Assembly: GCA_017395245.1 (NCBI GenBank)
Contig: JAFPVR010000074.1
Location: 1-56,469 of the forward strand
DNA: 56,469 nucleotides
Direction: 5' to 3'
From: Bacteroidales bacterium
GTDB lineage: Bacteria; Bacteroidota; Bacteroidia; Bacteroidales; WCHB1-69
Below the pieces are notes generated by a model that was given only the letters and a program-made list of their open reading frames with translations, did not search any database and had not been told where the DNA came from. The translations under genes were made by a program, and so were the position numbers. This document shows positions 45,450 through 54,051 of the stretch, in pieces. Within the stretch, counting starts at the first letter, position 1; every line of letters starts with the position of its first letter.

Positions 45450-46190
45450 ATGTCACTTTTAGACGAAACCGTAGAAATCCCGCGTCGTACAATGACGCTT
45501 TTCTTCATGATTGACACCTCCGGCAGCATGGCTGGCAGTAAGATTGGCGCCGTAAATGACGCCGTGGTCAATGTTCTTCCCATGTTGGAGGAAATTTCCG
45601 CAGAAAACCCCGATGCAGAAATCAAAGTGGCTGCATTGGAATTCTCCACCACCTGCCATTGGCTCTATAACGAACCCAAACCCGCCAATGAGTTTGTTTG
45701 GCAAGATGTTCAAGCATCAGCACTTACTTCTCTCGGTGCTGCTTGCAAAGAATTGTCAGGCAAGCTGTCCAGAAGTGGATTTATGAAATCCGCCAGCGGT
45801 TCTTTCGCGCCTGCTATCATATTGCTTTCTGACGGAGCTCCCACGGATGATTTTGAATCAGGACTTGCTGTGTTGAAAAACAACAATTGGTTCAAAGCCG
45901 CCATCAAGGTGGCAGTGGCCATCGGCGAAGATGCGGACAAAGAGGTGCTGGCACAGTTCACTGGGACTAACGAAGCAGTTTTCACTGTCCACAATATTGA
46001 AGCTCTGAAGCAAGTGATTCGTATTGTGGCCGTTACTTCCTCACAGATCGGCAGCAAGAGCAGTACGGCTGGCGACACCACCAAGCAGGAACAAGTGATC
46101 GCTGAAGTGAAGTCGGCGGTTGACAATATCGGCGGTGCCGAAGTGGCTTCCGCTCCATCTTCAACCGTTTCCTACGATGATTGGGATTAA
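45450..46190 (+). CDS. TerY-like von Willebrand factor A protein
   Basis: This 246-residue protein has a complete MIDAS site: DTSGS at 22-26, a threonine in the TSLGAA loop and the acidic loop LLSDGAPTDD. It is a metal-dependent protein-interaction domain of the TerY group. The C-terminal tail (about 200-246) is low-complexity and lacks the TerY-C zinc domain, which is encoded separately upstream. The stop lies 14 bases inside the PP2C gene. In TerY-P systems the vWA protein is the presumed scaffold or substrate of the kinase and phosphatase. Confidence 0.9.
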   Translation: MSLLDETVEIPRRTMTLFFMIDTSGSMAGSKIGAVNDAVVNVLPMLEEISAENPDAEIKVAALEFSTTCHWLYNEPKPANEFVWQDVQASALTSLGAACKELSGKLSRSGFMKSASGSFAPAIILLSDGAPTDDFESGLAVLKNNNWFKAAIKVAVAIGEDADKEVLAQFTGTNEAVFTVHNIEALKQVIRIVAVTSSQIGSKSSTAGDTTKQEQVIAEVKSAVDNIGGAEVASAPSSTVSYDDWD

Positions 46191-47250
46191 GTGCTTTAAC
46201 AGCCATTGTCAGGGAGAAAGCCACAAAGCAACGGGCAAACCCTGCCAAGACTTTTCGTTCAGTATCAAAACGGAAGGTTATGCTATCGCTATGGTCAGTG
46301 ATGGCCATGGCGGGGAGCGTTATTTTCGTAGTGATGTGGGATCGAAGATAGCAGTGGAAGTGGCTCACCGATGTTTAGTGGAGTTTGCAGAGGGCATTTC
46401 CCCGTCCTTGTTTGCTGATTTGCCGAGCACACCGGTTGGCATTGGCGACACCTATCATCCTGAACTACAGCGATTAGTGGAAGCAATTGTGGTAGGGTGG
46501 CGGAATGCCGTCTTGGAACATGCAACGGCAAATCCCTTAACCGAGACAGAACAACTCATATCAAATCCGAAAGATGATCATGAGTGGGAAAAGACGTATG
46601 GTTGCACGCTCATTGCGACACTCCTCACCCCTCAGTTTTGGCTGGCGTTTCAGATAGGCGACGGGAAATGTGTGGTCATTGACAAAGAGGGAGTCCCCTG
46701 CGAACCGATTCCATGGGATGACAAATGCTTTCTAAACAAAACCACCTCTATTTGCGACACGGATGCCGCAAGAGAGTTCCGATATTGCATTGGGGGCAAA
46801 GAGTCTTTCCCGATCGCAGTGTTTATGGGCAGCGATGGCATTGACGACTCGTTTGGCGAAGAAGAAAACCTGTACAATTTCTATATTCAATTGGCCAAAG
46901 GTTTTGCCAAGGATGGATATGAAGCCACCATTGCTGATTTGATAGCGACATTGCCCGTCCTCAGCAAGCGGGGAAGTCAAGATGACATGTCGGTAGCGGG
47001 GTGGTATGAGGACAACGCTTTATCACATATCTCGCAAAAAATGTCTGAATGGCAATTATCACGTTTAAAAGCCAAACAGGAATCACTTTCAACCAAAATA
47101 GCATCAGTTTGGCATCAAATTATTTTCAAAGGAACAACAAAAGAGACCAAACGTAGCATGTTTGATGAATTGATGCGCTATGGAAATGAAAAAAATGTCA
47201 TTAACAAAAGAATATTATTAATCAAAAATAAATCAGAAAATGGGAATTAA
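46177..47250 (+). CDS. PP2C-type Ser/Thr protein phosphatase
   Basis: The start was set at MIGIKCFNSHCQGESH (357 residues), which overlaps the vWA gene by 14 bases. Metal-binding motifs of PP2C are present: QDF near residue 24, SDGHGG at 41-46, GCTLIATLL, GSDGIDD and QDDMSVAGW. It is the third member of the TerY-P triad and should reverse the action of the kinase at 43752. The C-terminal 60 residues are helical and basic. It overlaps the next gene by 11 bases. Confidence 0.92.
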   Translation: MIGIKCFNSHCQGESHKATGKPCQDFSFSIKTEGYAIAMVSDGHGGERYFRSDVGSKIAVEVAHRCLVEFAEGISPSLFADLPSTPVGIGDTYHPELQRLVEAIVVGWRNAVLEHATANPLTETEQLISNPKDDHEWEKTYGCTLIATLLTPQFWLAFQIGDGKCVVIDKEGVPCEPIPWDDKCFLNKTTSICDTDAAREFRYCIGGKESFPIAVFMGSDGIDDSFGEEENLYNFYIQLAKGFAKDGYEATIADLIATLPVLSKRGSQDDMSVAGWYEDNALSHISQKMSEWQLSRLKAKQESLSTKIASVWHQIIFKGTTKETKRSMFDELMRYGNEKNVINKRILLIKNKSENGN

Positions 47251-48055
47251 CGAACTTGTGGAAAAAGGTGAAGGTTATTTGAAACAGAAGGACTTCACGA
47301 CTGCTATTGAATATTTTCAAGCCGCATTGCAATCGGAACAAGAAAATGAAAGAGCAAATGTTGGAATAGCACAAACATTGAAGTTTAAAGGGGAAACATT
47401 CAATGCAAAAAAACATGTGTTCAAGGCTTTGTCTGTAAATCCTAACAATCAGGATGCTTTATCACTAATGTTAGAATTAATAAATCAGACACCAGCGAAC
47501 GGAGAGGTTGCAACAGAATCTTTGGAAGACAATGTGGATAAAGATTTTAGAGTTGCAAATTGGGGAGATTCTAAAGAACTTGTGATGAAAAAAGAGGGCC
47601 GTCCAAACATCATTGACAACATGCCAGATCTTTACGCTTTTACGGACAATATAGCTGGTCTTCCTTGCACTGTTTTATATTGTTTTTCGGACAATAAATT
47701 AACCATGGCGAAATATTTATTTGATGTAAAACATTCAAATGATAATCTTTTTATTCAAGATTACCATGATTTAGTTGATTTAATGACCCAAAAATATGGA
47801 GCTCCAACTAGTGGAGGTAAAAACAATGCAGTATGGTTTAACGATTTGTTTAAAGATGATTTTAATCGTTGGGGATTAGCCATAGGTACTGGAGATTTAG
47901 CATTTGACAGTTCATGGGATTCTGATAACACAGAAATACTTCTCCTATTAAAAGGAGAAAATTATAACATTAATTTAGTGCTGCAATATGTTAGCAAACA
48001 TCTTTCTGAGCTACGTGAGCAACAATCTAACAAGAAAAAATTACTGGGATTATAG
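47240..48055 (+). CDS. TPR protein of the TerY-P/HxS cluster
   Basis: This 271-residue protein has two or three TPR units in residues 1-85 (LVEKGEGYLKQKDFTTAIEY, then ANVGIAQTLKFKGETFNAKK). A C-terminal domain of about 170 residues follows that I do not recognise (LYAFTDNIAGLPCTVLYCFS ... WFNDLFKDDFNRWGLAIGTG). No signal peptide is present. The base composition is markedly AT-rich compared with the housekeeping genes. It starts inside the phosphatase gene, so its translation is coupled; an adaptor role is inferred. Confidence 0.7.
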   Translation: MGINELVEKGEGYLKQKDFTTAIEYFQAALQSEQENERANVGIAQTLKFKGETFNAKKHVFKALSVNPNNQDALSLMLELINQTPANGEVATESLEDNVDKDFRVANWGDSKELVMKKEGRPNIIDNMPDLYAFTDNIAGLPCTVLYCFSDNKLTMAKYLFDVKHSNDNLFIQDYHDLVDLMTQKYGAPTSGGKNNAVWFNDLFKDDFNRWGLAIGTGDLAFDSSWDSDNTEILLLLKGENYNINLVLQYVSKHLSELREQQSNKKKLLGL

Positions 48056-48063
48056 AGTATTTA

Positions 48064-49248
48064 ATGGTGCCAACGCCCTTACATATTGCCCTAAAGAAAG
48101 CGGTTGACGACCTCGGAATGGATATTCTGAAGTCGCCAATGTTGCTCAATGTTTTGACCGATTACCACGCTTTTGACGTGCACGACCCCGTGTTGAAAGA
48201 GAAGAAGGTTGTCATCAAATCTTTGGTGGCGGAAAACTATTATGACATGATTTCAGAATGGCAGAAAAAAAATGATGCACATTGGGAAAGTAAGGACAGC
48301 GATTGGTTGAATAGATTCTGTAAGAAAACGAGTCTAAAAAGGACTGTCGTGGGGCCAATTGCAGATGCTATGAAAATAGCGATTGGTCTGAAAGAAGCAT
48401 CAAGAGATTTTTCAGACTTAAAAGGATTGTTCTCCTCAATCAAAATGGAGTATCTTGAAGCTCTTGAACAACTCATCCAAGTACATACAGACTTCTTAAA
48501 AATTAAGACCGCATATTATCCTCCAGAAGCAGAGACGGAGCTTTATTTGCTTGAAGGCAAGTTGATGATTTTAGCGAAGGATTTCAACAAGGCCAAATCA
48601 TGGATTGAAAATACTCGCCTGTCAATTATTCAGAAACATTCAACCCCTCCTCAAATACAAAAACGCAAACGCAGTCGTTTTGTCGCAGCTGTTTGGATTT
48701 CGGCAGTTGTATTCGGTTTGGCGGTATATATAGCAGCGGATAGGATTAGTTATTCCAAAAACAAACTCGCCATTGCCACATTTGAGAGCAATATCGCGAA
48801 CGGCGATGAAGCCCTGAAGAACAATGATCCTGAGACTGCGTTGTCTTTTTATATCGAAGCGGAGAAAAAATATACCTCTGGCTATCATCACAGAAAGTAC
48901 AAGAAAATAGCCTCCGACAAACAGGAAGAAGTAGCACGAAAAGTTGTTAAGGAATATATGTGGCAAATAACCAAAGCTTTACATGAGGGGAAGTGCTCAA
49001 CTGCAAAGGACTTGTATAATAATTTTCTTTCGACTGATTTCCCGGAGTGCATCGACAAGAAATCCGAAGCGGAAAAATTCGATAAAGATATCCATCAACG
49101 CGTCATCCAGATAAGAAATGATCTACTCTCCTCTATATCTAAAAATAAGGGGAAGGCCACTTCAGAAGAAAAGGCGACAATTGAAGATTTATTGTATTGT
49201 TATCCCGACGATTATTACCTGAATATGATAAAAGACAAAATAAAATGA
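48064..49248 (+). CDS. Single-pass membrane protein with TPR-like cytosolic/periplasmic parts
   Basis: In this 394-residue protein, residues 1-60 (PLHIALKKAVDDLGMDILKS and on) resemble an N-terminal helical domain common in Bacteroidales proteins. A basic KRKRSR stretch precedes one transmembrane helix at about 206-225 (FVAAVWISAVVFGLAVYIAA). The C-terminal part is helical and charged, with TPR-like spacing. Two domains on either side of the membrane would suit a link between the cytosolic phospho-module and exported HxsA. Its stop overlaps the hxsA start by four bases. Confidence 0.65.
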   Translation: MVPTPLHIALKKAVDDLGMDILKSPMLLNVLTDYHAFDVHDPVLKEKKVVIKSLVAENYYDMISEWQKKNDAHWESKDSDWLNRFCKKTSLKRTVVGPIADAMKIAIGLKEASRDFSDLKGLFSSIKMEYLEALEQLIQVHTDFLKIKTAYYPPEAETELYLLEGKLMILAKDFNKAKSWIENTRLSIIQKHSTPPQIQKRKRSRFVAAVWISAVVFGLAVYIAADRISYSKNKLAIATFESNIANGDEALKNNDPETALSFYIEAEKKYTSGYHHRKYKKIASDKQEEVARKVVKEYMWQITKALHEGKCSTAKDLYNNFLSTDFPECIDKKSEAEKFDKDIHQRVIQIRNDLLSSISKNKGKATSEEKATIEDLLYCYPDDYYLNMIKDKIK

Positions 49249-50135
49249 AACATAAGTCAAAAAAACTGATTCGCTCGTTGCTGTTGTCGGCAACGATGTC
49301 CCTATTGGGTCTCCATTCGGGAGCAGAAAATGAAGTCCGTATAGGGGGAGATGTGGAAGATGGGGATGCAAAACAGTTGGATGTGATGAAACAGCGGGTG
49401 TGGCATCATGTCTTGAAAGTGGGCAGTAATGGAAATATTACGGAAGTGAATAGCCATAGCTCTCATCGGTCACACAGTTCACACCGATCACATAGCTCTC
49501 ACCGTTCGAGTAGCCACGGTTCTCACTATTCGAGTCACAGCTCCCATTATTCAAGCAGTTCGGGCTATAGAAGTCCGTCCACATCATCTTCCTCCTCTTC
49601 TTCTTCCACACCTACAACTTCATTGTACTCCGCTCCTGCAAAGACATATAAAACGTATTCATTTGGGGATAGAACATTAAAGCGAGGCTTGTATGGTAAC
49701 GACGTGGATGAATTAGTCAGGAAGTTGAAAAACAATGGATACTTGCATGATAGTCACAGTGCTACCCAATCGGGCTATGCACTGTACGATGGAGAAGTGG
49801 AGCAAGCCGTGAAATATCTTCAAGAGGAACGAGGCGACAAAGTGACTGGTGTGTTCTCATCTTCCGAGTCCACCTCAATTAGCCCGACGAAACACCATCA
49901 TTTGGGCACACGAGATTTGAGAATAGGATACGAAGGGGATGATGTGTCCGAACTTATTACGCTGTTAACAAAAGCTGGATTTGCCCCTGATTCATCGAAA
50001 GTAAAAACAGGGCAGAAAGAGTATTCAGAAGCAGTGGCTGATGCAGTTCGAGTGTTTCAAGCGTTTACTGGATTGGAACCTACTGGTATTGCAAATCTTG
50101 AGACCATTAAAAAGCTGAAAACATATAAGAAATGA
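49245..50135 (+). CDS. hxsA: His-Xaa-Ser repeat protein HxsA
   Basis: This 296-residue protein was started at MKHKSKKLIRSLLLSATMSL to give a signal peptide. Ten His-Xaa-Ser triplets occur in residues 71-103 (HSS, HRS, HSS, HRS, HSS, HRS, HGS, HYS, HSS, HYS), followed by a serine-rich linker. Two C-terminal peptidoglycan-binding-like domains follow (RGLYGNDVDELVRKLKNNGY at about 147; RIGYEGDDVSELITLLTKAG at about 227). It is the presumed substrate of the radical SAM pair HxsB/HxsC, modified at the repeat and then exported to the envelope. This is family knowledge; the chemistry is unknown. Confidence 0.9.
   Translation: MKHKSKKLIRSLLLSATMSLLGLHSGAENEVRIGGDVEDGDAKQLDVMKQRVWHHVLKVGSNGNITEVNSHSSHRSHSSHRSHSSHRSSSHGSHYSSHSSHYSSSSGYRSPSTSSSSSSSSTPTTSLYSAPAKTYKTYSFGDRTLKRGLYGNDVDELVRKLKNNGYLHDSHSATQSGYALYDGEVEQAVKYLQEERGDKVTGVFSSSESTSISPTKHHHLGTRDLRIGYEGDDVSELITLLTKAGFAPDSSKVKTGQKEYSEAVADAVRVFQAFTGLEPTGIANLETIKKLKTYKK
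49452..49561 (+). repeat. HxS-encoding repeat tract in hxsA
   Basis: Nine-base units such as CATAGCTCT, CACAGTTCA and CACCGATCA code for the His-Xaa-Ser triplets. Synonymous variation between units shows that selection acts on the peptide pattern rather than on the DNA. Confidence 0.85.
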
Positions 50136-50419
50136 GAATTGAAGTTGACAGATCTATTTACAGTGACGAATGTATCAGCAAGTGTGTTTATTCTATGCTT
50201 GCCGAATTTGATATTGAACGAAATTTGTCAGACGGGATTGAAATAATTGAGATAGAATCTAGGGCTGGATTGTCGGATGAAATAACGCGAAGCAGGTTCC
50301 TTTCTTGTCTCAATGATTACAAAGTCCGGGATGTCGTTAGCAAAGAGACTCATGACATTCGTGTTATTCTGTATGCGAAGGCTTTTGCAGACAACGATGA
50401 TTATAATGAGAATGTATAA
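50132..50419 (+). CDS. hxsD: His-Xaa-Ser system protein HxsD
   Basis: This 95-residue protein overlaps the hxsA stop by four bases. It carries the family signature LLNDYxLRE in the form CLNDYKVRD at residues 59-67. It is a small soluble protein. By analogy with other radical SAM peptide systems it could be a recognition or chaperone subunit that presents HxsA; that role is inferred. Confidence 0.85.
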   Translation: MRIEVDRSIYSDECISKCVYSMLAEFDIERNLSDGIEIIEIESRAGLSDEITRSRFLSCLNDYKVRDVVSKETHDIRVILYAKAFADNDDYNENV

Positions 50420-50422
50420 GCA

Positions 50423-51820
50423 ATGAGATACTATTTGTTGCCATTTGGTTTTGAGAGAATCGGTGAGTGTGAAGTTCTTGTGAACGAACTTGGCGATATG
50501 GTTGTTGCACCTTTTGGCACAGCAGCTGCATTGTCTGCTCACGAAGAGATATCTACTGATTTGTATAAAACGTTGGTGGCAAATTATTTCCTCTCTGAAG
50601 AGCCAATTCCATCTACAATTGGTGTTTATTCATCACGTCTTCGAGCAAAAAAACATTTTATGGACGATCGTGCTGCTTTGCACATCTTTGTGCTGACACT
50701 GCAATGCAATCAGGGCTGCACCTACTGTCAGGCTTCATCTCGAGACAAACATGCGGAAAGTTGTACAATGAGCAAAGAGGTGTTAAAAAGAAGTGTGGAG
50801 TTCATGTTCCAGTCTCCAGCTCATGTTTTAACAATGGAGTTTCAAGGTGGGGAACCGAGTCTTCATCCCGAATTGGTTCGTTATGGTATAGAAGTGGCGG
50901 AAAATTTGCGCAAACAGCAAAGCAGAGATATCAGATATGTGTTATGCACGAACTGCGTGGATGTAAATGACGATTTGTTATCGTTGTGCAAGGAGTTTAA
51001 TGTACTGATTTCCACTTCGCTTGATGGTCCAGAATGGCTCCATAATAGAAATCGAGGAAAAGCGGACAGTTATCAAAAGGTTGTGGCTGGTATCAAAAAA
51101 GCTCGGGAAGTTTTGGGCAACAACGCCGTTTCTGCCCTGCAAACAACATCGGTTATGGCGTTGGATCACCCAATTGGAATTGTTGACGAATATGTCCGCA
51201 TGGGATTTCATGATATGTTTCTCCGTGCTTTAAATCCGTACGGACTGGCTGCAAACAATGATGATTGGTCACAATATACTGATCGTTTCGTTGAGTTCTA
51301 TAAAAAAGCATTTGAGCATATCCTCGAATTGAACAGACAGGGTATATCATTTGTGGAGGATTTTGCCACTATTATACTTCGGAAAATACTCACGCCTTTT
51401 GACTCTGGTTTTGTGGATTTACAGTCTCCTGCTGGAATTGTGAATTCTGTGCTTGTTTATAACTATGACGGCAATGTCTATACTTCTGACGAGGGAAGAA
51501 TGTTGGCAGAACATGGCGATTACACCTTTTGTCTCGGAAACGTATTCGACCAATATGAAGACATTGTTTATGGACCAAAAGTACAACAGCTGGCGCAGGT
51601 TTGGTCTGCCGAAACATTAGCTGGATGTTTTGATTGTGCTTGGAGGCCATATTGTGGTGCCGATCCTGTCAGGAATCACTCAACACAGGGAGATGTGTAT
51701 GGTTTCCGGCCCTCATCTTTGTTATGTCGTAAGAATAAAACTATTATCACATATTTGGTTTCGCTGATAATTGAACGGTATGATGAAGTGATGCCCATCT
51801 TCAAAAATTGGCTACAATGA
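50423..51820 (+). CDS. hxsB: Radical SAM maturase HxsB
   Basis: In this 465-residue enzyme the radical SAM cluster motif is CNQGCTYC (Cys95, Cys99, Cys102), followed by the SAM-binding GGEPSLHPEL region. The C-terminus holds a SPASM/twitch-like cysteine set (CFDCAWRPYCGADPVRNHST ... LLCRKNK), implying extra iron-sulfur clusters. The N-terminal 80 residues (YYLLPFGFERIGECEVLVNE) are typical of HxsB. Such enzymes modify peptides in the cytosol; HxsA is the expected substrate. It overlaps hxsC by four bases. Confidence 0.92.
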   Translation: MRYYLLPFGFERIGECEVLVNELGDMVVAPFGTAAALSAHEEISTDLYKTLVANYFLSEEPIPSTIGVYSSRLRAKKHFMDDRAALHIFVLTLQCNQGCTYCQASSRDKHAESCTMSKEVLKRSVEFMFQSPAHVLTMEFQGGEPSLHPELVRYGIEVAENLRKQQSRDIRYVLCTNCVDVNDDLLSLCKEFNVLISTSLDGPEWLHNRNRGKADSYQKVVAGIKKAREVLGNNAVSALQTTSVMALDHPIGIVDEYVRMGFHDMFLRALNPYGLAANNDDWSQYTDRFVEFYKKAFEHILELNRQGISFVEDFATIILRKILTPFDSGFVDLQSPAGIVNSVLVYNYDGNVYTSDEGRMLAEHGDYTFCLGNVFDQYEDIVYGPKVQQLAQVWSAETLAGCFDCAWRPYCGADPVRNHSTQGDVYGFRPSSLLCRKNKTIITYLVSLIIERYDEVMPIFKNWLQ

Positions 51821-52689
51821 GAGACTTTTTTGACATAAAATCCAACGACAACGCACTATTTGTCACAGAACAATGTAACAATCATTGTTTGATGTGCTGT
51901 CAACCGCCCCGAAATGTGGATGACATTGACAAATTGTATCAGAAAAACCAACACCTGATACGATCAGCACCCAAAGAATTGAAAGTCCTTGGAATTACTG
52001 GCGGTGAGCCGACACTTCTCGGCGAAAAACTTTTCGACCTGATTGCCGAAATTCGCCAATTTCTACCAGATACAGAATTACATCTCTTGAGTAATGGCCG
52101 GAGTTTTGCTAATGAAGCATTCGCTCAACGATTGGCTGAAGTGTCAGAGGGCATGATAGTCGTTGGCGTTCCGCTTCACAGTGATTACGAAAGGGATCAC
52201 GACAAAATCAGCGGCTGCAAAGGTGCGTTCGCTGAAACAATGTATGGTTTATACAATTTGGCCGATGCAGGTGTTCCCATAGAATTAAGAATTGTTGTCA
52301 ACAAATTGAATTTCATAAGATTACCCCATATTGCCCAATTCATCTTCAAGAATCTCCCATTTGTTTCTTGGACAGCCTTTATGGGTATGGAACAGACAGG
52401 GCTTGCCCATAAAAATCACAATGCAATATGGGTAGAGCCTGTAGATTATGTGGATTTGCTGGCACAAGCTGTGTTTTATCTTGGAAGTTGGGGATTGGAT
52501 GCCTGTATATACAACATTCCTTTATGTTTGTTGCCCGAAACAGTATGGCTACACGCCGAGAAAAGCATCTCGGATTGGAAAACGCAATACTCTGCACAAT
52601 GCGACAAGTGTTTGAAAAGACAACAATGTTGCGGTTTGTTCGGAACATCTTCCGAAGAATATGTTGGACTAAATCCTTTTATGTCATGA
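51817..52689 (+). CDS. hxsC: Radical SAM maturase HxsC
   Basis: This 290-residue protein starts at the ATG that overlaps the hxsB stop (ATGA); a TTG nine bases earlier is less likely. The cluster motif is CNNHCLMC (Cys20, Cys24, Cys27), followed by ITGGEPTLLGEKLF and LLSNGRSFANEAF, as in the radical SAM fold. The C-terminal cysteine group (CDKCLKRQQCCGLF) may bind another cluster. It is the paired partner of HxsB. It overlaps the next gene by four bases. Confidence 0.92.
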   Translation: MRDFFDIKSNDNALFVTEQCNNHCLMCCQPPRNVDDIDKLYQKNQHLIRSAPKELKVLGITGGEPTLLGEKLFDLIAEIRQFLPDTELHLLSNGRSFANEAFAQRLAEVSEGMIVVGVPLHSDYERDHDKISGCKGAFAETMYGLYNLADAGVPIELRIVVNKLNFIRLPHIAQFIFKNLPFVSWTAFMGMEQTGLAHKNHNAIWVEPVDYVDLLAQAVFYLGSWGLDACIYNIPLCLLPETVWLHAEKSISDWKTQYSAQCDKCLKRQQCCGLFGTSSEEYVGLNPFMS

Positions 52690-53591
52690 TTACTATCAAC
52701 ATACCATCTTCATACTGTGGCTCAGATGACAATATCACTCAATGTCTCACGCATCTTCCGCATCAAATAGGTCAGATACGTGGATTAGATTACTATGTGA
52801 CGTTAAAGCAAAGCAAGATAAAGAACCTTTATGAGCGACGCGCCATGCCTATTCCAGAACCGACACTCGCTGATATTCAAAGCGAGATACGTGCATTAGG
52901 TAAGATATACAAGGGAACACCTTCGGTGGAAGACATATTGTCCGAACGAAAAAATGCTTGGAGAGAGTTATATGCTTTCCACAACAACGTGGAGGACAAA
53001 TTAGAGGAGCAAGTTAACCTTCAATTCAATGACGAATATGTGACAACTTGCAAACAAATTGACAAGATTATTGCAGGACCAAAAGACATTGTGGAAAAAG
53101 AACTGAAATCTGAAATACAAAACATTAAAGTGCCATGCGATGTACAAGTTAAAGTCCATTATTCTCAAAAAGAGCAACTTGCGGTTTTAAATGCCGTTTT
53201 CCCTTGGAATATCCCTATTCCGACCATAAAGAAAGTTTCTCATAGTAGAGGTACAAGTGTTAAAGATAAATTGCAACGGGAGATTCACCAAGAAGAAACG
53301 GAATGTATCATAGGAATGGCCTTTCTTATGGGAGGGAAGGCTTTCGCCGCTTCGCCAAACATTAAGACGGCCGTTGTCGCTATATCCAAACAAACACAAT
53401 ACATGCTTGCTGTCCATTTGGGACGAGTGCCCTTTTGCCAAGAAATCCAGTATATGGACGTCCCCTCAAAACTCATCAATCTTTTTCCATTTTTGGCTGA
53501 CATAAGAACGGTGCGAAATGCTATGGTGATGTACCCAGTTTGGATCCGGGATTTTGAAGCCTTTGATGCAAGGTTGTCGTATGTGTTATGA
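52686..53591 (+). CDS. Uncharacterised protein coupled to hxsC
   Basis: This 301-residue protein was started at MITINIPSSYCGSDDNITQC because this gives a four-base overlap with hxsC. No signal peptide is present. Residues about 45-150 are highly charged and probably coiled-coil (PEPTLADIQSEIRALGKIYK ... VEDKLEEQVNLQFNDEYV). The C-terminal half has a patterned alpha/beta region (CIIGMAFLMGGKAFAASPNI, VRNAMVMYPVWIRDFEAFDA). I do not recognise the family. Its coupling makes it a likely extra component of this HxS variant. Confidence 0.65.
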   Translation: MITINIPSSYCGSDDNITQCLTHLPHQIGQIRGLDYYVTLKQSKIKNLYERRAMPIPEPTLADIQSEIRALGKIYKGTPSVEDILSERKNAWRELYAFHNNVEDKLEEQVNLQFNDEYVTTCKQIDKIIAGPKDIVEKELKSEIQNIKVPCDVQVKVHYSQKEQLAVLNAVFPWNIPIPTIKKVSHSRGTSVKDKLQREIHQEETECIIGMAFLMGGKAFAASPNIKTAVVAISKQTQYMLAVHLGRVPFCQEIQYMDVPSKLINLFPFLADIRTVRNAMVMYPVWIRDFEAFDARLSYVL

Positions 53592-53628
53592 TAAGAGATG
53601 AGAATGATAGTAGAAAATTTGAATTGAT

Positions 53629-54027
53629 ATGGCAAAGAAATCTAAAGATAACACTTCCTTGCACGAGGAGTTCCCGTTTGAGATAGTTGATGTCGCTTAT
53701 GCTATGCAAAGAAGTGTCAACCAAGACACTGTTGTGGACAAAGATGCTGAACTATCAAACAAGAATAAAAAAAACAAGATAATCGAAAAGGACATCCAAC
53801 AGAGAACTCAAAAGACTACAAATACAGTTACTGCGAAATATAAAGATACTTCAACCGAAACGGGTAAATCAGAAACATCTAGGAAAGAACTATTAATAGC
53901 ACTAATCGTTGTAATAGGGACTGTTTTATTAGCACTAATGATTGCATTTCCCGAAGAATTTTTTGCTATAATTATTGGTGTTCCGTTGGCTTATGCTTGG
54001 CTTTTTGGAGGGTCTAAAAGAAAATAA
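53629..54027 (+). CDS. Small membrane protein of the cluster
   Basis: This 132-residue protein has a charged, probably disordered N-terminal part (1-85, rich in Lys, Thr and Asn). Two adjacent hydrophobic segments follow at about 87-125 (LLIALIVVIGTVLLALMIAF, FFAIIIGVPLAYAWLFG), ending GGSKRK. It is likely anchored in the inner membrane with both ends cytosolic. No family is recognised. Confidence 0.65.
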   Translation: MAKKSKDNTSLHEEFPFEIVDVAYAMQRSVNQDTVVDKDAELSNKNKKNKIIEKDIQQRTQKTTNTVTAKYKDTSTETGKSETSRKELLIALIVVIGTVLLALMIAFPEEFFAIIIGVPLAYAWLFGGSKRK

Positions 54028-54051
54028 TAATTATCATTCAATCAATTGATT

